From Pseudomonas sp. PGPPP3 (GTDB lineage: Bacteria; Pseudomonadota; Gammaproteobacteria; Pseudomonadales; Pseudomonadaceae): a stretch of DNA of 5,292 bases. The position numbers and the translations under genes are program-made. Location: NCBI GenBank assembly GCA_002256055.1, contig NKIE01000233.1:1-5292 (forward strand). Direction: 5' to 3'. Position 1 is the stretch's first letter, and each line of letters starts with the position of its first letter. Below are positions 4,635 through 5,292 of the stretch, one piece after another. The notes under the pieces were generated by a model, which worked only from the letters and a program-made list of their open reading frames with translations, did no database searches and was not told where the DNA came from.

Positions 4635-5292
4635 CTAGCTGCTCACCGCGCCGGACTTGCGCCGCGGAATACCTAGGCGCTGGCGACGTTCCCACAGGCA
4701 CTTGCGGCTGATGCCGAGCTTGCGAGCGAGCTCGGTCTCGGTCATGTGGTCCTGGTGCTCGAGCACAAAGTGCTGAAAGTAATCCTCTAGGGACAGGTCT
4801 TCGGTGGGTTCGCTGCCTGTGCTGCTGCCACTTTGTGGTGGCAGTAGACCGATAAAGTCGTCCTCGTCGAGGTCGTCCAATTCGATGTCGATGCCCAGCA
4901 GTTCGGCTGAGATTTCCGCGCTTTCACACAAAATAACCGCGCGCTCAATGGCATTTTCCAGTTCGCGTACGTTGCCTGGCCAGCTGTAGTGGTGGATGGC
5001 TTGCTCGGCGTCGGCGCCAAAATACAGGTCACTGCGGCCCATTTTGGCGCTTTGGCGGGCCAAGAAGGATTGGGCGATTTCACCCACGTCGCTGTTGCGT
5101 TCGCGCAGGGCGGGCAGTTTCAGGGCGATCACGTGCAGACGATAAAACAGGTCTTCGCGGAATTGGCCGGTTTTTGCCAGGGTCTTGAGGTCGCGGTGGG
5201 TCGCGGCGATCAGGCGCACGTCGACCTTTTGCGACTGCACCGAGCCGACCCGGCGGATCTCGCCTTCCTGCAGTACGCGCAGCAGGCGCGCC
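4635..5292 (-). CDS. cbrB: Sigma-54-dependent response regulator CbrB, C-terminal part
   Basis: CbrB is the response regulator of the CbrAB system, which controls use of carbon and nitrogen sources and activates crcZ. The last 218 residues are visible; the receiver domain and Walker motifs lie beyond the right edge. Present are ARLLRVLQEGEIRRVG and DVRLIAATHRDL (sensor I region) of the AAA+ domain, FREDLFYRL with the arginine-finger region, WPGNVRELENAIERAVIL (sensor II), and an acidic linker (ELDDLDEDDF). A Fis-type helix-turn-helix follows (ETELARKLGISRKCLWERRQRL), ending IPRRKSGAVSS. These show a bacterial enhancer-binding protein; the specific name CbrB comes from the adjacent crcZ and pcnB and the C-terminal sequence. 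Its presumed binding site lies just past its own stop codon. Confidence 0.93.
   Translation of the reverse strand, partial: ARLLRVLQEGEIRRVGSVQSQKVDVRLIAATHRDLKTLAKTGQFREDLFYRLHVIALKLPALRERNSDVGEIAQSFLARQSAKMGRSDLYFGADAEQAIHHYSWPGNVRELENAIERAVILCESAEISAELLGIDIELDDLDEDDFIGLLPPQSGSSTGSEPTEDLSLEDYFQHFVLEHQDHMTETELARKLGISRKCLWERRQRLGIPRRKSGAVSS

Noticed and set aside
4398..4676. Plus-strand ORF of 92 codons
   Set aside because: It spans the crcZ promoter, the cbrB terminator and the cbrB 3' end in antisense; no RBS and no family resemblance.

Overview
The window reads as Pseudomonas chromosome, probably the fluorescens/putida side of the genus rather than P. aeruginosa. The evidence is the gene order on the minus strand (cbrB, crcZ, pcnB, folK, panB, panC, pgi), the protein sequences, and the GC-rich coding bias. 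All recognised genes lie on the minus strand, so transcription runs from high to low coordinates. The organism is inferred from gene content; no database search was possible.

Right end (about 4543-5292): the last 218 codons of the sigma-54 activator gene cbrB, followed by a strong intrinsic terminator. Overlapping that terminator is a palindrome, TGTTAC-N14-GTAACA, that fits a CbrB upstream activating site. Next comes a clear -24/-12 sigma-54 promoter (TGGCAC-N5-CTGCT).

Non-coding stretch (about 4066-4459): this promoter drives a roughly 390-nt RNA that I identify as CrcZ, the Hfq-sequestering decoy RNA of catabolite repression control. It carries six A-rich (AAN)n tracts separated by GC-rich hairpins and ends in a large hairpin with a poor U-tract.

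Middle (1946-4025): an extended -10 promoter, then pcnB (poly(A) polymerase) and folK, which overlap by 4 bases. A 108-bp gap follows, holding three TGTTAC-like hexamers spaced about one helical turn apart next to a possible panB promoter.

Left part (1-1946): panB and panC overlap by 4 bases and make pantoate and then pantothenate. P. aeruginosa has panD after panC. Here there is only a 23-codon ORF with a good ribosome binding site, whose product starts like PanD and then stops. A terminator follows, and then the first 28 codons of pgi.

Functionally, CbrB activates CrcZ, which titrates Hfq(/Crc) and relieves repression of catabolic genes. FolK, PanB and PanC share a vitamin/C1 theme: folate precursor synthesis, methylene-tetrahydrofolate use by PanB, and pantothenate. 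The points most worth a second look are the PanD-like mini-ORF, the TGTTAC boxes before panB, and the interleaving of the CbrB site, the cbrB terminator and the crcZ promoter. CrcZ is a known RNA; I found no wholly new multi-gene system here.
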